A stretch of DNA of 64,000 bases from assembly GCF_020544465.1 (NCBI RefSeq), contig NZ_CP066126.1, forward strand, positions 2,480,001 to 2,544,000, written 5' to 3'. Of the stretch, positions 43,987 through 52,267 are shown piece after piece; the stretch's first letter is position 1, and the number at the start of each line of letters is the position of its first letter. The stretch is from Chromobacterium rhizoryzae. GTDB taxonomy: Bacteria > Pseudomonadota > Gammaproteobacteria > Burkholderiales > Chromobacteriaceae. The notes beneath the pieces are model-generated. The model was not told the DNA's origin. It did not search any database and worked only from the letters and a program-made list of their open reading frames with translations. The translations under genes were made by a program, and so were the position numbers.

Positions 43987-44373
43987 TTTGCGCTCCTTGT
44001 GCGGCGCGGTGATTGGGCCTGAGGAGGGAGGCCGGCCTGCGTCATCGCCGCCGTATTTCATTGAATTCGACGAGATGTCCCCTTGCAGGCGGGAGTCGCG
44101 TCGCTTTGGCTATGACTAAAGCTTATCACCGCGCTTATATCAGCATTACTTTTTGTATTTATAGATATGAGTAGAAAAACTTATATACAAGAATGGAGAG
44201 CCATTGAGCATTCGCCGATGGGCGGCGGCGGGAGAGCGCGGAGGAAGTAGACGGGGACAGCGTCAAAATGATGTGGAGGATCAAGCAGGCGCGCCGGCCT
44301 GCTTGTGATGGAAAGATGGATAGGGGTGTAGCGCGGGGGCGAGACGGAGGCCGTCCGCCATACGGCTAAGCAG
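43987..44373. other. AT-rich promoter region of the MNIO operon
   Basis: About 390 bases with no credible gene. A distinctly AT-rich tract (44110-44205) contains TATAAAT- and TATAAG-like elements on the minus strand and is the likely promoter region of the operon. I could not find a recognisable Fur or CueR site. A hairpin at 44282-44305 (CAAGCAGGC/GCCTGCTTG) lacks a T tract. Confidence 0.4.
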
Positions 44374-45177
44374 CTAGGCCCGCCCCTCGTCCCGCGCGCG
44401 CAGCCACGCCACGGTGTGATTCAGCAATTGATAGGCGATGGAGATGGGCGTCGGCGTTTGCGGCAGGGCGTCGATGTCGAACCAGCCGGCGTCTTCGATC
44501 TCGCCCTCCTGAGGCTGGATGTCGCCGCTGTCGTACTCCGCGGTAAAACCCAGCATCAGCGAGTGGGGAAAGGGCCAGGATTGAGAGCAGACGTAGCGCA
44601 GATTCTTGATGCGCACGCCCACCTCTTCAAACGCCTCGCGGTGCACGCATTCCTCCAGGGTTTCGCCGGGCTCGACAAAGCCGGCCAGCGCGCTGTAGAC
44701 GCCGGGGACGAAATGAGGGCTGCGCGCCAGCAACAATTGCCGGCCGCGATGGATTACCACCATCATCGCCGGCGACAGCTTGGGATAGTAGAGCTGGCCG
44801 CAGCTGGAACAGCGTTTGCCGCTATCGTCCGGCCGCTGAAGCAGGGGCCCGGCGCAACGGCCGCAATAACGATGAGTGCGCTGGAACTGGCGGATTTGCG
44901 CGGCGCGGGCGATGGCCGGCGTCAGCCCGGAGGGCAGGCTGAGCAAGGCCGGGCGCAGGGCCAGCCACTCGCAGCCGGCCGGAGGAGCGCCCACCAGTTC
45001 CGCCAGAAACAGATTGTGTTCCTCATGCACGCCGATGAACAGGATCTGGGCCAGCGGCCAGGCGCGCGCGCGGTCATCCGGCAGGGCCTGGTCCAGCAAC
45101 AGGATCTTGGGCCCTTCGAAAATGCAGTAGCGGGCAGGCAGCGCGGGATCGGGCAGGGCGGGCAGGTCGAATGGCAT
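44374..45177 (-). CDS. nudC: NADH pyrophosphatase / RNA NAD-decapping hydrolase NudC
   Basis: A 267-residue protein: an N-terminal domain, a four-Cys zinc ribbon (CGRCAGPL...CSSCGQLYYPKLSPA), and a Nudix domain (GFVEPGETLEECVHREAFEEVGV) followed by the SQSWPFPHSLM motif specific to NudC. The enzyme splits NAD(H) and removes NAD caps from RNA. Monocistronic; GC and codon use are as in the core genome. Confidence 0.95.
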   Translation of the reverse strand: MPFDLPALPDPALPARYCIFEGPKILLLDQALPDDRARAWPLAQILFIGVHEEHNLFLAELVGAPPAGCEWLALRPALLSLPSGLTPAIARAAQIRQFQRTHRYCGRCAGPLLQRPDDSGKRCSSCGQLYYPKLSPAMMVVIHRGRQLLLARSPHFVPGVYSALAGFVEPGETLEECVHREAFEEVGVRIKNLRYVCSQSWPFPHSLMLGFTAEYDSGDIQPQEGEIEDAGWFDIDALPQTPTPISIAYQLLNHTVAWLRARDEGRA

Positions 45178-45203
45178 GGCGGCTTGGTTAAGGTTTGAGC
45201 CCC

Positions 45204-46337
45204 TCAGTTTACGCCCACTCCTGGTGCCGCGTACATCCAGTGTTCGCTTTGCCGGCGCACCACCTCGGACAAAGAACCGCTGTCGTCGAACACCTGCCGC
45301 AGCCAGGCGCTGTCGGACTGCCGCTTCAACACCCGCTGGCGCAAGGCGGTCAACTGCGCCTGATTGCCCAGCGCCTCGGCCTGCGGCTCCAGCTGATTCA
45401 AGGTATTGAGCAAATCCTCTTGCAGCCCGATCTGGCTATTGTTGCCGGCATCCACCAGCATGCCGTCAAAGCCGAAGCGGCAGGCCTGGAAACGGTTGTA
45501 GCTATACGTCAGATAATGTTCCTGACACACCTCGTCCTGGCGTTCGCTCAGACAGCGGTGCGCCAGCATCTGCGCGTAAGCCGCCAGCAGCACCGGCGTC
45601 TCCACCGACAGCGGCGTGTCGCAGATGCGGATTTCCACCGTGCCGTACTCCGGCTTGGGCCGGATGTCCCAGTAAAAGTCCTTCATGCTGGCGACAATGC
45701 CGAGGTTGGCCATGCGCCGGAAATAGTCGTTGAACTGCGCCCAGTTGTTGACGCAAGGCATGCAGCCGGACAGCGGGAAGGCGTTGACGCTGGTCAGCCG
45801 CGAGGTCTGGAACAGCGTGTCCACCCCCTGGTAAAACGGAGAAGACGCGGACAGCGCGATGAAGTGCGGAATGTAGCGCGCCAGATAATGGGTCAGGCGC
45901 ACCGCGCTGTCGCCGTCCGGGCAGCCGATGTGAATGTGCTGGCCGTAAACGGTGAACTGCTTGGCCAGATAGCCGTACAGCTCGGACACCAGGTGATAGC
46001 GCTCCTTGGGGTAGATGCGTTGCTCGTCCCAATGCTGGAACGGATGCGAGCCGCCGCCGGCCAGGCCCAGATTCAGTTTGCGCGCGCTGCTGACCAGCAG
46101 CTCGCGGATGGCCAGAATCTCCTCCAGCATCTTGTTGACGTCGCTGTGCACGGCGGTGCCGATCTCAATCATGCCCTGGGTGATTTCCGGCTTGATGTCG
46201 AAACCGTGCTGCAGGCGATTCACCTGCAACAGCAAATCGTCCGAGCCGCGGGTCAGATCGTAATCGCGCCGATTGAGAATCATCAGCTCCAGTTCCACCC
46301 CCAGGGTCAGCGGCTGACTGCGGTTGAATTCCAACAT
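45204..46337 (-). CDS. ybdK: YbdK-type carboxylate-amine ligase (GCS2 family)
   Basis: A 377-residue member of the glutamate-cysteine ligase family 2. Recognisable parts are LTLGVELELMILN (metal-binding Glu), GGGSHPFQHW, VYGQHIHIGCPDGD and PKPEYGTVEIRICDTP. YbdK has weak gamma-glutamylcysteine synthetase activity, and the physiological substrate is uncertain. It is followed 4 bases upstream by the antiporter stop, so the antiporter and ybdK form an operon. Confidence 0.87.
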   Translation of the reverse strand: MLEFNRSQPLTLGVELELMILNRRDYDLTRGSDDLLLQVNRLQHGFDIKPEITQGMIEIGTAVHSDVNKMLEEILAIRELLVSSARKLNLGLAGGGSHPFQHWDEQRIYPKERYHLVSELYGYLAKQFTVYGQHIHIGCPDGDSAVRLTHYLARYIPHFIALSASSPFYQGVDTLFQTSRLTSVNAFPLSGCMPCVNNWAQFNDYFRRMANLGIVASMKDFYWDIRPKPEYGTVEIRICDTPLSVETPVLLAAYAQMLAHRCLSERQDEVCQEHYLTYSYNRFQACRFGFDGMLVDAGNNSQIGLQEDLLNTLNQLEPQAEALGNQAQLTALRQRVLKRQSDSAWLRQVFDDSGSLSEVVRRQSEHWMYAAPGVGVN

Positions 46338-46341
46338 CGTC

Positions 46342-47538
46342 TCACTCCTGCGGCCGGGTTTCGCCGGCCAGCTTCAAGGCCAGGCGGGTCAGCACCGGCG
46401 CGCACAATTCATTGATCACCAAGATGGCCATCATCACTCCGCTGAAGTTTCCCGCGGCGGCGCCCAGGGAAATCGCGCCCAAGCTCATCAACAGCGAAGT
46501 GCCGCCGGACCAGGAGTTCAGCGCCAGGCCCAGGCAGGCGCCGTGGCGCTTGGGCAGGCCATTGGCGCCGGCCGCCAGCCACCAGATCAACACGGCGAAG
46601 CCGGTGCGCAGCAGCAGGCAGGCCAGGGCCACCGGCCAGAATTGCGCCAGCGACTGCGGCGCCAGTTGCGCGCCGGCGGCCACGAAGAACGCCACGGTAA
46701 AGATATGGGCGGACGACATGATGCCGCGTTCGGTCACGGTATGGCCGTGCTTGAGGTTGCGCGTGGCCAGGCCGGCCGTGAGCAAGGCCAGGGACGGCAA
46801 GACCTGCAGCATGTCCGCCACGCCGACCACCAGCGCGATCAAACCGAACAGCATGACTTTCTGCGATTCCCGCTGCCGGCCGCCCAGCCAGCGATTAAGC
46901 TGGATCGCCGCGAGACCGGCCAACAGGCCCAGCGCACAGGAGGCCAAGGTCAGCCAGCCCGGCAGCAGAATGCCGCTTTCCACGCCGTTGTTGCCGGACA
47001 GATGACCATAGGACAAGGCCAGCGCGAAGCAGGGCAGGGCCAGCAGATTGGACAATGCCGTGGCCACCAGCAGGCGTTCGCTGACCTGGCCGTCCGCGTT
47101 AGACTCCCGCACAATCTCCAGCGTGACCACCGGCGAAGTGGCCACGCCCAGCGCGGCCAGCATCAGGCTGGCCGCCAGACCCAGGCCGAACAGCTGCAAG
47201 GCGGCGAACAGGCCAAGCAAGGTCAGCAGGCAATAGAACAAGGTGGTCAGCAACAAGGTGCGTTCCACCCGCAGCCAGCGCAAATCCACACGGCGCCCGG
47301 CCTCAAACAGCGCAATGCCCAAGGCCAGGTGCACGAAGATGGACGCTTGCTGCAATAGTTGCTCGTCCAATAGCCGCAGGCTGTGCGGACCAATCAGCAA
47401 GCCGGTCAGCACATAACCGACGATGGCGGGCAGACGCGCCACCCGCACGGCGATCTGGCCGCCAATCACGCCCAGCGACAACAGCACGCCGAATGCCGCC
47501 AAAGGATTGAGCGCCAGCGTTTGCCAAGGCAGGCTCAT
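46342..47538 (-). CDS. CPA2-type cation:proton antiporter
   Basis: A 398-residue membrane protein with about twelve helices: VRVARLPAIVGYVLTGLLIGPHSLRLL is the Kef/CPA2 entry signature and ALGVATSPVVTLEIV the ion-binding helix region. No C-terminal TrkA-N domain is present, so it lacks the Kef regulatory part. The pairing with a glutathione-type ligase recalls the glutathione control of Kef channels, but no direct link can be shown. The start at 47538 is chosen from the membrane topology. Confidence 0.83.
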   Translation of the reverse strand: MSLPWQTLALNPLAAFGVLLSLGVIGGQIAVRVARLPAIVGYVLTGLLIGPHSLRLLDEQLLQQASIFVHLALGIALFEAGRRVDLRWLRVERTLLLTTLFYCLLTLLGLFAALQLFGLGLAASLMLAALGVATSPVVTLEIVRESNADGQVSERLLVATALSNLLALPCFALALSYGHLSGNNGVESGILLPGWLTLASCALGLLAGLAAIQLNRWLGGRQRESQKVMLFGLIALVVGVADMLQVLPSLALLTAGLATRNLKHGHTVTERGIMSSAHIFTVAFFVAAGAQLAPQSLAQFWPVALACLLLRTGFAVLIWWLAAGANGLPKRHGACLGLALNSWSGGTSLLMSLGAISLGAAAGNFSGVMMAILVINELCAPVLTRLALKLAGETRPQE

Positions 47539-47700
47539 GATAATTCCCCCGTTTATTTTTGATTTTGACTGACGCGCCAGCCTGAGCCGGCGCAGCGAAA
47601 GCGGAATGTTGACGTCTTGCGACGGATCGGATGGGACGCGCATTGAAATGCGCGAAATCGCCCTCAGAGTATGAGAGACGATAAAACGGGACGAGAGTTC

Positions 47701-48501
47701 ATGGTGATTGAGTGGATTCGCCGCGCGCTATCCGGCAAAACCGCTCCGGAAACGATGGCCGCGCTGCGAGAGCAGGCCGCGCGCATGCCGCTGCTGGCCG
47801 GGCTGAACGAGGCGGAGCTATCGCGCCTGATCGAACTGGCGGCCTGGGTTTTGCGCAGCAAAAGCTTCTCCGGCCAAGACGGGGTGCGCTTAAGCGCCCG
47901 CTCATGCGCCAGCGTGGCCCTGCAAATGGCGCTGCCCGCCATGAATCTGGGCAAAGCCGCCCTGAGCGGCTGGAACGACGTGGTGCTGTACCCGTCGCCG
48001 TTTGTCGCGCGCGACATCTGGATGGATGGCATAGGCCTGCAGCATGAAAGCGAGAGCGTGCTGATAGGCCAGGCCCGTCAGGACGGCCCGGTGGTGTTGT
48101 CGCTGCCGGACGCGCGCGCTTCCGAGCAGCTGGACGGCTGGAACGTGGTAATTCACGAAGTGGCGCACAAGCTGGACATGCTCAACGGCCCGGCCAACGG
48201 TTCGCCGCCCTTGCACAAGGGCATGCAACAGGCGCAATGGAGCCGCGTCTGGTCCCGGGGCTATCGCCTGTTGTGCCGCATGCTGGACCGCGGCATCGAC
48301 CCCGGCTGGCTGGACCCGTACGCGGCGGAGAACCCGGCCGAGTTCTTCGCCGTGTTGAGCGAAGCTTTTTTCGAGCTGCCGCACCAACTCAAGTTGGACA
48401 GCCCGGAGCTGTACGAGCAGCTTGTCTTGTTCTACCGCCAAGATCCGGCGGCGAGGTTGCCCGAGCCCGAGGCGGAACCCGCCCAGGGCCCGGCGTTCTG
48501 A
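47701..48501 (+). CDS. mtfA: MtfA zinc peptidase
   Basis: A 266-residue zinc aminopeptidase with the MtfA signature VVIHEVAHKLDMLNG (HExxH) and the third ligand region PAEFFAVLSEAFFE. In E. coli MtfA binds the repressor Mlc and so affects the glucose phosphotransferase system. I prefer the ATG at 47701 (MVIEWIRR), which aligns with the E. coli start, to one ten codons earlier. Convergent with the MarR gene; the two stops are adjacent. Confidence 0.9.
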   Translation: MVIEWIRRALSGKTAPETMAALREQAARMPLLAGLNEAELSRLIELAAWVLRSKSFSGQDGVRLSARSCASVALQMALPAMNLGKAALSGWNDVVLYPSPFVARDIWMDGIGLQHESESVLIGQARQDGPVVLSLPDARASEQLDGWNVVIHEVAHKLDMLNGPANGSPPLHKGMQQAQWSRVWSRGYRLLCRMLDRGIDPGWLDPYAAENPAEFFAVLSEAFFELPHQLKLDSPELYEQLVLFYRQDPAARLPEPEAEPAQGPAF

Positions 48502-48951
48502 TCAACCGGCGCGCGGCGCCGGCAGCTTCTCCAGGTCATCCAGCAAGCCCAGCAACTGGCTCAGCTTTTCCTGGCCCAAATGGCTTTCTATCTGGCGATA
48601 ACAGTCTTCCGCCAGCGGGGAGATCTGTTGAATCAGGTCACGGCCGTCCCGCGACATTGAAATGATCAGACGTCGGCTGTCCACATGGTCGCGCTGACGA
48701 TGGATCAGCCCCGCTTTTTCCATGCGGACCAGGATGCCGGTCAGGCTTGGCGGCAGGATACAAGCCCGGTCCGCGATAACGCCGGCCTCCTGATCTCCAA
48801 AGTCCTCCAGCACTCGCAGAATGCGCCACTGTTGCTCTGTCACCCCGTAACGGTTGAGGATCGGGCGGAAGTATGCCATCACCGATTCCCTGGCCCGCAG
48901 CAGGTGCTGGGGCAGCCGTTGATTATGTAGTTTTATGTTTTTGTTGGTCAT
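48502..48951 (-). CDS. MarR-family regulator, HpaR-like
   Basis: A 149-residue MarR protein with its winged helix (GVTEQQWRILRVLEDFGDQEAGVIADRACILPPSLTGILVRMEKAGLIHRQRDHVDSRRL). The N terminus (LPQHLLRARESVMAYFRPIL) resembles HpaR, repressor of homoprotocatechuate degradation. No catabolic genes are near, so the ligand and targets here are unknown. The adjacent AT-rich region at 48952-49180 probably holds its own promoter. Confidence 0.82.
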   Translation of the reverse strand: MTNKNIKLHNQRLPQHLLRARESVMAYFRPILNRYGVTEQQWRILRVLEDFGDQEAGVIADRACILPPSLTGILVRMEKAGLIHRQRDHVDSRRLIISMSRDGRDLIQQISPLAEDCYRQIESHLGQEKLSQLLGLLDDLEKLPAPRAG

Positions 48952-49188
48952 TTAGATCGTTGCTTCCGGCTGCGCGCAGCCAGTGTTGCTGGTTATCGCC
49001 CGAGAGGGCGAACTCGACAAATAAAATGCCATGCAAATACCTGTCACATATTTACTTTATTCCAAATTTTAATCCAAAAACAAAAAAAATAGCATCTCAA
49101 TACCATATATTCATTGAATTAATTATGCATACCGGGCGAAGTAACGGGCAAAAGCGCCAAGTGGCCTAGCCTCCAAGAGCATAATTTG

Positions 49189-49201
49189 CGTTACGGTGAC
49201 G
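49189..49201. promoter_or_regulatory. Putative operator 1
   Basis: CGTTACGGTGACG. It is identical, as reverse complement, to the site at 54216-54228 and closely related to 49217-49229 and 55185-55197. It lies upstream of the regulator gene at 49279. Confidence 0.5.
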
Positions 49202-49216
49202 ATAATTTTGAATTTA

Positions 49217-49229
49217 CGTCACAGTGACG
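49217..49229. promoter_or_regulatory. Putative operator 2
   Basis: CGTCACAGTGACG, a perfect palindrome apart from the central base, 28 bases (start to start) from the first site and about 50 bases before the ATG at 49279. The spacing is close to three helical turns. Confidence 0.5.
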
Positions 49230-49278
49230 CATAATTAACTTGGACCAACAGGCACAAACGGGCAGAGGAGGGCGGGCA

Positions 49279-49587
49279 ATGAAGGAAGAACAGCGACAAG
49301 GCGAAGCCGCCGCAGCCAGGAAGCGCGGCCGTCCTAGTACCGGCCTTGCAATGTCCGGGGCGGAACGGCAACGAAAGTACCGGGCAAATACCGTCACTGT
49401 AACGTTAAATGATAAGGAATGGGCCCACCTGACCAATATGTTGGAGCAGGCGCTGAAAGCTGACCCATCGCGTTACGGCGAGTCCGATTTCGCGCTGGCC
49501 AGAAAAATCTACAGCGCCGCCATCAAGGGCAACCCGCCGCCGGATTGTTTTCACAAGCCCGCGACCAAGCGTCAAAACGAAACATAG
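49279..49587 (+). CDS. Small basic DNA-binding-like regulator
   Basis: A 102-residue protein: a basic N terminus (RKRGRPSTGLAMSGAERQRKYRAN) followed by a beta strand-like TVTVTLNDKEWAHL and a helical end. The pattern suggests a ribbon-helix-helix-type DNA-binding protein such as a plasmid or phage copy-control regulator, but I cannot name a family. The start at 49279 has AGGAGG at eight bases. Two palindromic sites lie upstream and one (CGTCACTGTAACG, 49392-49404) inside the gene, so autoregulation is likely. Confidence 0.55.
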   Translation: MKEEQRQGEAAAARKRGRPSTGLAMSGAERQRKYRANTVTVTLNDKEWAHLTNMLEQALKADPSRYGESDFALARKIYSAAIKGNPPPDCFHKPATKRQNET

Positions 49588-49679
49588 TCATTCCAGGACG
49601 CAACCATCCCAATGGCCACTGCGCAAGACGCCGCCTGGCTTATGCTGATGAGTGTTGTTTTTTGCGTGAGACCAAGAAG

Positions 49680-50357
49680 ATGAACGCCTCTTACAGTCCA
49701 AGCGGAGTCTGCGTTGAAGCCGCTCCGGCCGGCGCGCATGGCTTTGACGCCGATACGCCGCTGTCCCTGGAGCTTGCCCGGCAGTTCGCCGCCTCCGGCT
49801 ACCAGTTTTGCGTTCGTTATCTCACGCTAGGGTCCGATGAGTACGTCTCAGACCTGTCCGCAAGCGAAGCGCAGGATGTTCTTGAAGCGGGCCTGGCCTT
49901 GATGGCCGTGCAACATGTGAGAGAGCCCGGCTGGTCGCCGAATGCGGCCATGGGCAAAAGCGACGGCCAGAACACGGCCGCGCATGCGAAAACGGTCGGA
50001 TTATTGCCCGGCGTGAACATCTGGTGCGATCTGGAAGGCGTGGCGGACGGGACGGCGGCGCAGGATGTGGCCGACTATTGTTCGCAATGGTTTGAAGCGG
50101 TGTCCGCCGCGGGCTACGCGCCAGGCTTGTATGTGGGGTCCGACGCGGGATTGAGCGGAGCGCAGTTGTATGAATTGCCTTTCCAGCATTACTGGCAATC
50201 TTGCAGCAGCGTGCCGGAGATCCCGCAACGGGGCTACCAAATGGTGCAGACCCTGGTGCCTCAGCCGGTGAACGGGATCGGCATCGACGCCGATCAGACG
50301 CAAAACGACCAGTTGGGCGGCACGGTGAGATGGCAGGTTCTGGCGGAGAGGGCTTGA
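49680..50357 (+). CDS. DUF1906 glycoside-hydrolase-like protein
   Basis: A 225-residue protein with the DUF1906 (Rv2525c-like) TIM-barrel pattern: GFDADTPLSLELARQFAASGYQFCVRYLT at the start, LPGVNIWCDLEGV with the acidic residues in the middle, GYAPGLYVGSDAGLS, and a late DADQTQNDQ. Members resemble lysozyme-like glycosidases that act on cell-wall polymers. No signal peptide is seen. GC content is host-like. It ends 48 bases before a dif-like sequence, so it may be the chromosomal gene flanking the integration site. Confidence 0.7.
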   Translation: MNASYSPSGVCVEAAPAGAHGFDADTPLSLELARQFAASGYQFCVRYLTLGSDEYVSDLSASEAQDVLEAGLALMAVQHVREPGWSPNAAMGKSDGQNTAAHAKTVGLLPGVNIWCDLEGVADGTAAQDVADYCSQWFEAVSAAGYAPGLYVGSDAGLSGAQLYELPFQHYWQSCSSVPEIPQRGYQMVQTLVPQPVNGIGIDADQTQNDQLGGTVRWQVLAERA

Positions 50358-50404
50358 CGATGAAGGCGGTGAAGAACTTGGAGAGCTTTTCCCTAGCTTC
50401 CTTT

Positions 50405-50432
50405 ATTTGACGCAATATACAAATGGCGTGTT
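50405..50432 (-). mobile_element. Decayed dif-like attachment site, outer left
   Basis: On the plus strand it reads ATTTGACGCAA, TATACA, AATGGCGTGTT. Against the good dif at 54859-54886, the XerD arm matches at 9 of 11 positions and the spacer at 6 of 6; the XerC arm matches at only about 4 of 11. It fits an outer attachment site left after insertion of an Xer-dependent element. Confidence 0.6.
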
Positions 50433-50784
50433 GCAACAACGCTTTAATAATGCATTTGACATCAAATGTGGCGCACTAGCATTGTCAGCACTTAGACTCC
50501 CCATCCGCATCGCCTCCGCCGCCAGCCCGCCCAGGGCGCGGGCGCCCATCTTTTTTCGCAGGTCTTCCCCAACGTCCTTACGTGCTTGATTTTTCTCGCG
50601 TGCCATCTGTGCCGCGGCGATGACGATCATGCCGTCAATACCCAAAATTTTGGCGACCATGATGCAGGCGAAGTCGTCCATCGTCCGCACACCGGTCATG
50701 CATTGGCTAGACGACAAAGTCCAAGCCCTTCGTTTTTGTCTGTCGTACCGGCTTTGTCTTCGCTTCTCGGCCAGCCTGTCCGCT

Positions 50785-51136
50785 TTCATCGATTACACCT
50801 CGATCTCGCCGCTGCACCCGGGTCGACTTAACCCCGAGACCGGGGAAGTCGAGCCGACTTTGCCGCTCATGGATTCGGGTGTGGTCGGGAAGTCGGGCAG
50901 GGACATGGAAACCGGCGACCTGATTGACAACCCAGAGTGGGTCAGTCTTCAAAGCTGCTCCTGCGCGGCTCTTCCGACAGCTTGGTTATCGTCAAGTTTA
51001 TGCCTATTGCGACTCGCCACGGCCGCCACAAACCAAATCAGTAGCCGTTGCATCTCCAAACATGGGCGCTGCGGTATCTGCTGCCGGGGATGGAGTAAAG
51101 CAAGATCTCCATGATGGTGGCTCTTTGACGGGTTAA
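50785..51136 (+). pseudogene. Possible remnant of a filamentous-phage replication protein
   Basis: One frame reads FIDYTSISPLHPG...TLPLMDSGVVGKSGRDMETGDLIDNPEWVSL, which resembles the N-terminal strand pattern (FIDW...VxxG...DxxGxxxW) of RstA/gene II-type phage replication proteins. The next frame then continues as KAAPARLFRQLGYRQVYAYCDS to a stop at 51134-51136. No intact gene is present. I propose a frameshifted fragment. The resemblance is weak and a profile search would be needed to confirm it. Confidence 0.3.
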
Positions 51137-51179
51137 AAGGTAAATAGCTGGACTTTCAGTAAGCTGTGACTTCTTGATC

Positions 51180-51221
51180 GTGACTCACTCTGGACAAGTC
51201 ACACCAGGAGAGTCACACTGA
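51180..51221 (+). repeat. Direct repeat left of the methyltransferase gene
   Basis: It shares GTGAC, CTGGA, AGTCACACCAG and GTCAC in the same order and spacing with 52157-52197 (about 31 of 42 positions by eye). The two copies bracket the methyltransferase gene. Confidence 0.55.
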
Positions 51222-51252
51222 ACCATCACGTTTTTACTGTTTTGGGGTACTT

Positions 51253-52071
51253 GTGACTGACCAGGTAGCTTTGCCAGCAGCTCCGTCACAGCTCGTCTTG
51301 AGCCTTTTTCCTGGCGTTGATCTTCTGGGCCGAGGATTTGAAGCTGAGGGCTTCTCGGTTGTTCGTGGACCTGACCTCATTTATGGCAATGACATCCGGC
51401 AATTTAGGGTTGTTGCTGGTCGTTTTGATGGTGTCATCGGTGGTCCGCCGTGCCCTGATTTCAGCAAAGCCCGCCGCTCTGAGCCGTCCGGCTACGGCCT
51501 TGAAATGCTTGCCGAGTTCCGTCGCGTTGTGCTTGAGGCCCGCCCGACCTGGTGGCTCATGGAAAATGTTGCCGGTGTACCGGACATGGTGTTGCCGGGC
51601 TACAGTCACCAGCGCATTGATATCAACGCATCGGAATGCGGTTTGCAGCAGAATCGGTTGCGGCATTTTCAGTTCGGCCACTGTGACGGCCTTGTACTTA
51701 CCGTGAAGCGTCTTCCTGTTCGTACTGACGTTGAGCCGTGTTGTACTGCAAGCGAAGGCTCACAACTGGGTAAGCGTGATTGGCTTCGCTTCTGTCAGTT
51801 GCAAGGCTTGCGCGATGGCATAGATTTACCGGCGTTTACTCTTGGCGCGCGTTACCGTGCTGTCGGGAATGGTGTGCCGGTTGATATGGCCAGGATGATG
51901 GCCTCCGGCATTTTGTCACTGCGTGGTTCTGATGATGTTCGTGTGTGTCAGTGCGGTTGTGGCCGTGAAGTTGAGGGTAGGGCACGTTTAGCAAAGCCAG
52001 CTTGTCGTAAGCGCCAGCAGCGTAAACGTGACTCTGTCGGCGTCATTCGTTCGAGCTCAGTCACGTTGTGA
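51253..52071 (+). CDS. Orphan C5-cytosine DNA methyltransferase
   Basis: A 272-residue DNA methyltransferase: motif I LVLSLFPGVDLLGRGFEAEG, motif IV GGPPCPDFSKA with the catalytic Cys, motif VI WWLMENV, motif VIII QNRLRHFQFG, motif X YRAVGNGVPVDMARMM. The C terminus adds a CQCGCGREV...CRKRQQRK Cys-rich tail, possibly a small zinc finger. It is short for the family, so the target-recognition region is minimal. No restriction gene is adjacent. It probably protects the element from host restriction. The flanks and gene are crowded with GTCAC/GTGAC. Confidence 0.88.
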   Translation: MTDQVALPAAPSQLVLSLFPGVDLLGRGFEAEGFSVVRGPDLIYGNDIRQFRVVAGRFDGVIGGPPCPDFSKARRSEPSGYGLEMLAEFRRVVLEARPTWWLMENVAGVPDMVLPGYSHQRIDINASECGLQQNRLRHFQFGHCDGLVLTVKRLPVRTDVEPCCTASEGSQLGKRDWLRFCQLQGLRDGIDLPAFTLGARYRAVGNGVPVDMARMMASGILSLRGSDDVRVCQCGCGREVEGRARLAKPACRKRQQRKRDSVGVIRSSSVTL

Positions 52072-52156
52072 CCAACTGCGGTTGGCTGTTACCAAGATCG
52101 TCACTGTGACTTGCTGGCCGCGACACCTTCCCGGGCAGTCACGTGACCCTCTTGGT

Positions 52157-52197
52157 GTGACAGATTCTGGATGAGTCACACCAGATCTGTCACGTGA
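52157..52197 (+). repeat. Direct repeat right of the methyltransferase gene
   Basis: Partner of 51180-51221. It also contains the inverted pair GGTGTGAC...GTCACACC (52154-52182), able to form a hairpin. Confidence 0.55.
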
Positions 52198-52267
52198 CCG
52201 AGCTGCGGTGACGGTGAAGTGAAGGACTACATTACTACCAACGGCCTAAAAAGACAGGAGATGAAGC

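Larger units (their letters stand above)
48952..49278. other. AT-rich intergenic region with regulatory palindromes
   Basis: No gene is seen. Composition drops to strongly AT between 49030 and 49130, then two 13-bp palindromes of the CGTYACNGTRACG type occur at 49189-49201 and 49217-49229, just before the small regulator gene. It marks the left edge of the variable region. Confidence 0.5.

Noticed and set aside
44282..44305. Terminator after nudC
   Set aside because: The stem CAAGCAGGC/GCCTGCTTG is good but has no T tract on either strand.
49223..49250. A further dif-like half site (GACGCATAA) near the regulator gene
   Set aside because: Only one arm resembles dif. The spacer and second arm do not match, and the bases also belong to the palindromic operator.
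50403..50789. Minus-strand frame of 128 codons ending inside the outer left dif-like site
   Set aside because: No ribosome site or family resemblance. The plus strand carries a replication-protein-like pattern over part of it. Kept only as a possibility.
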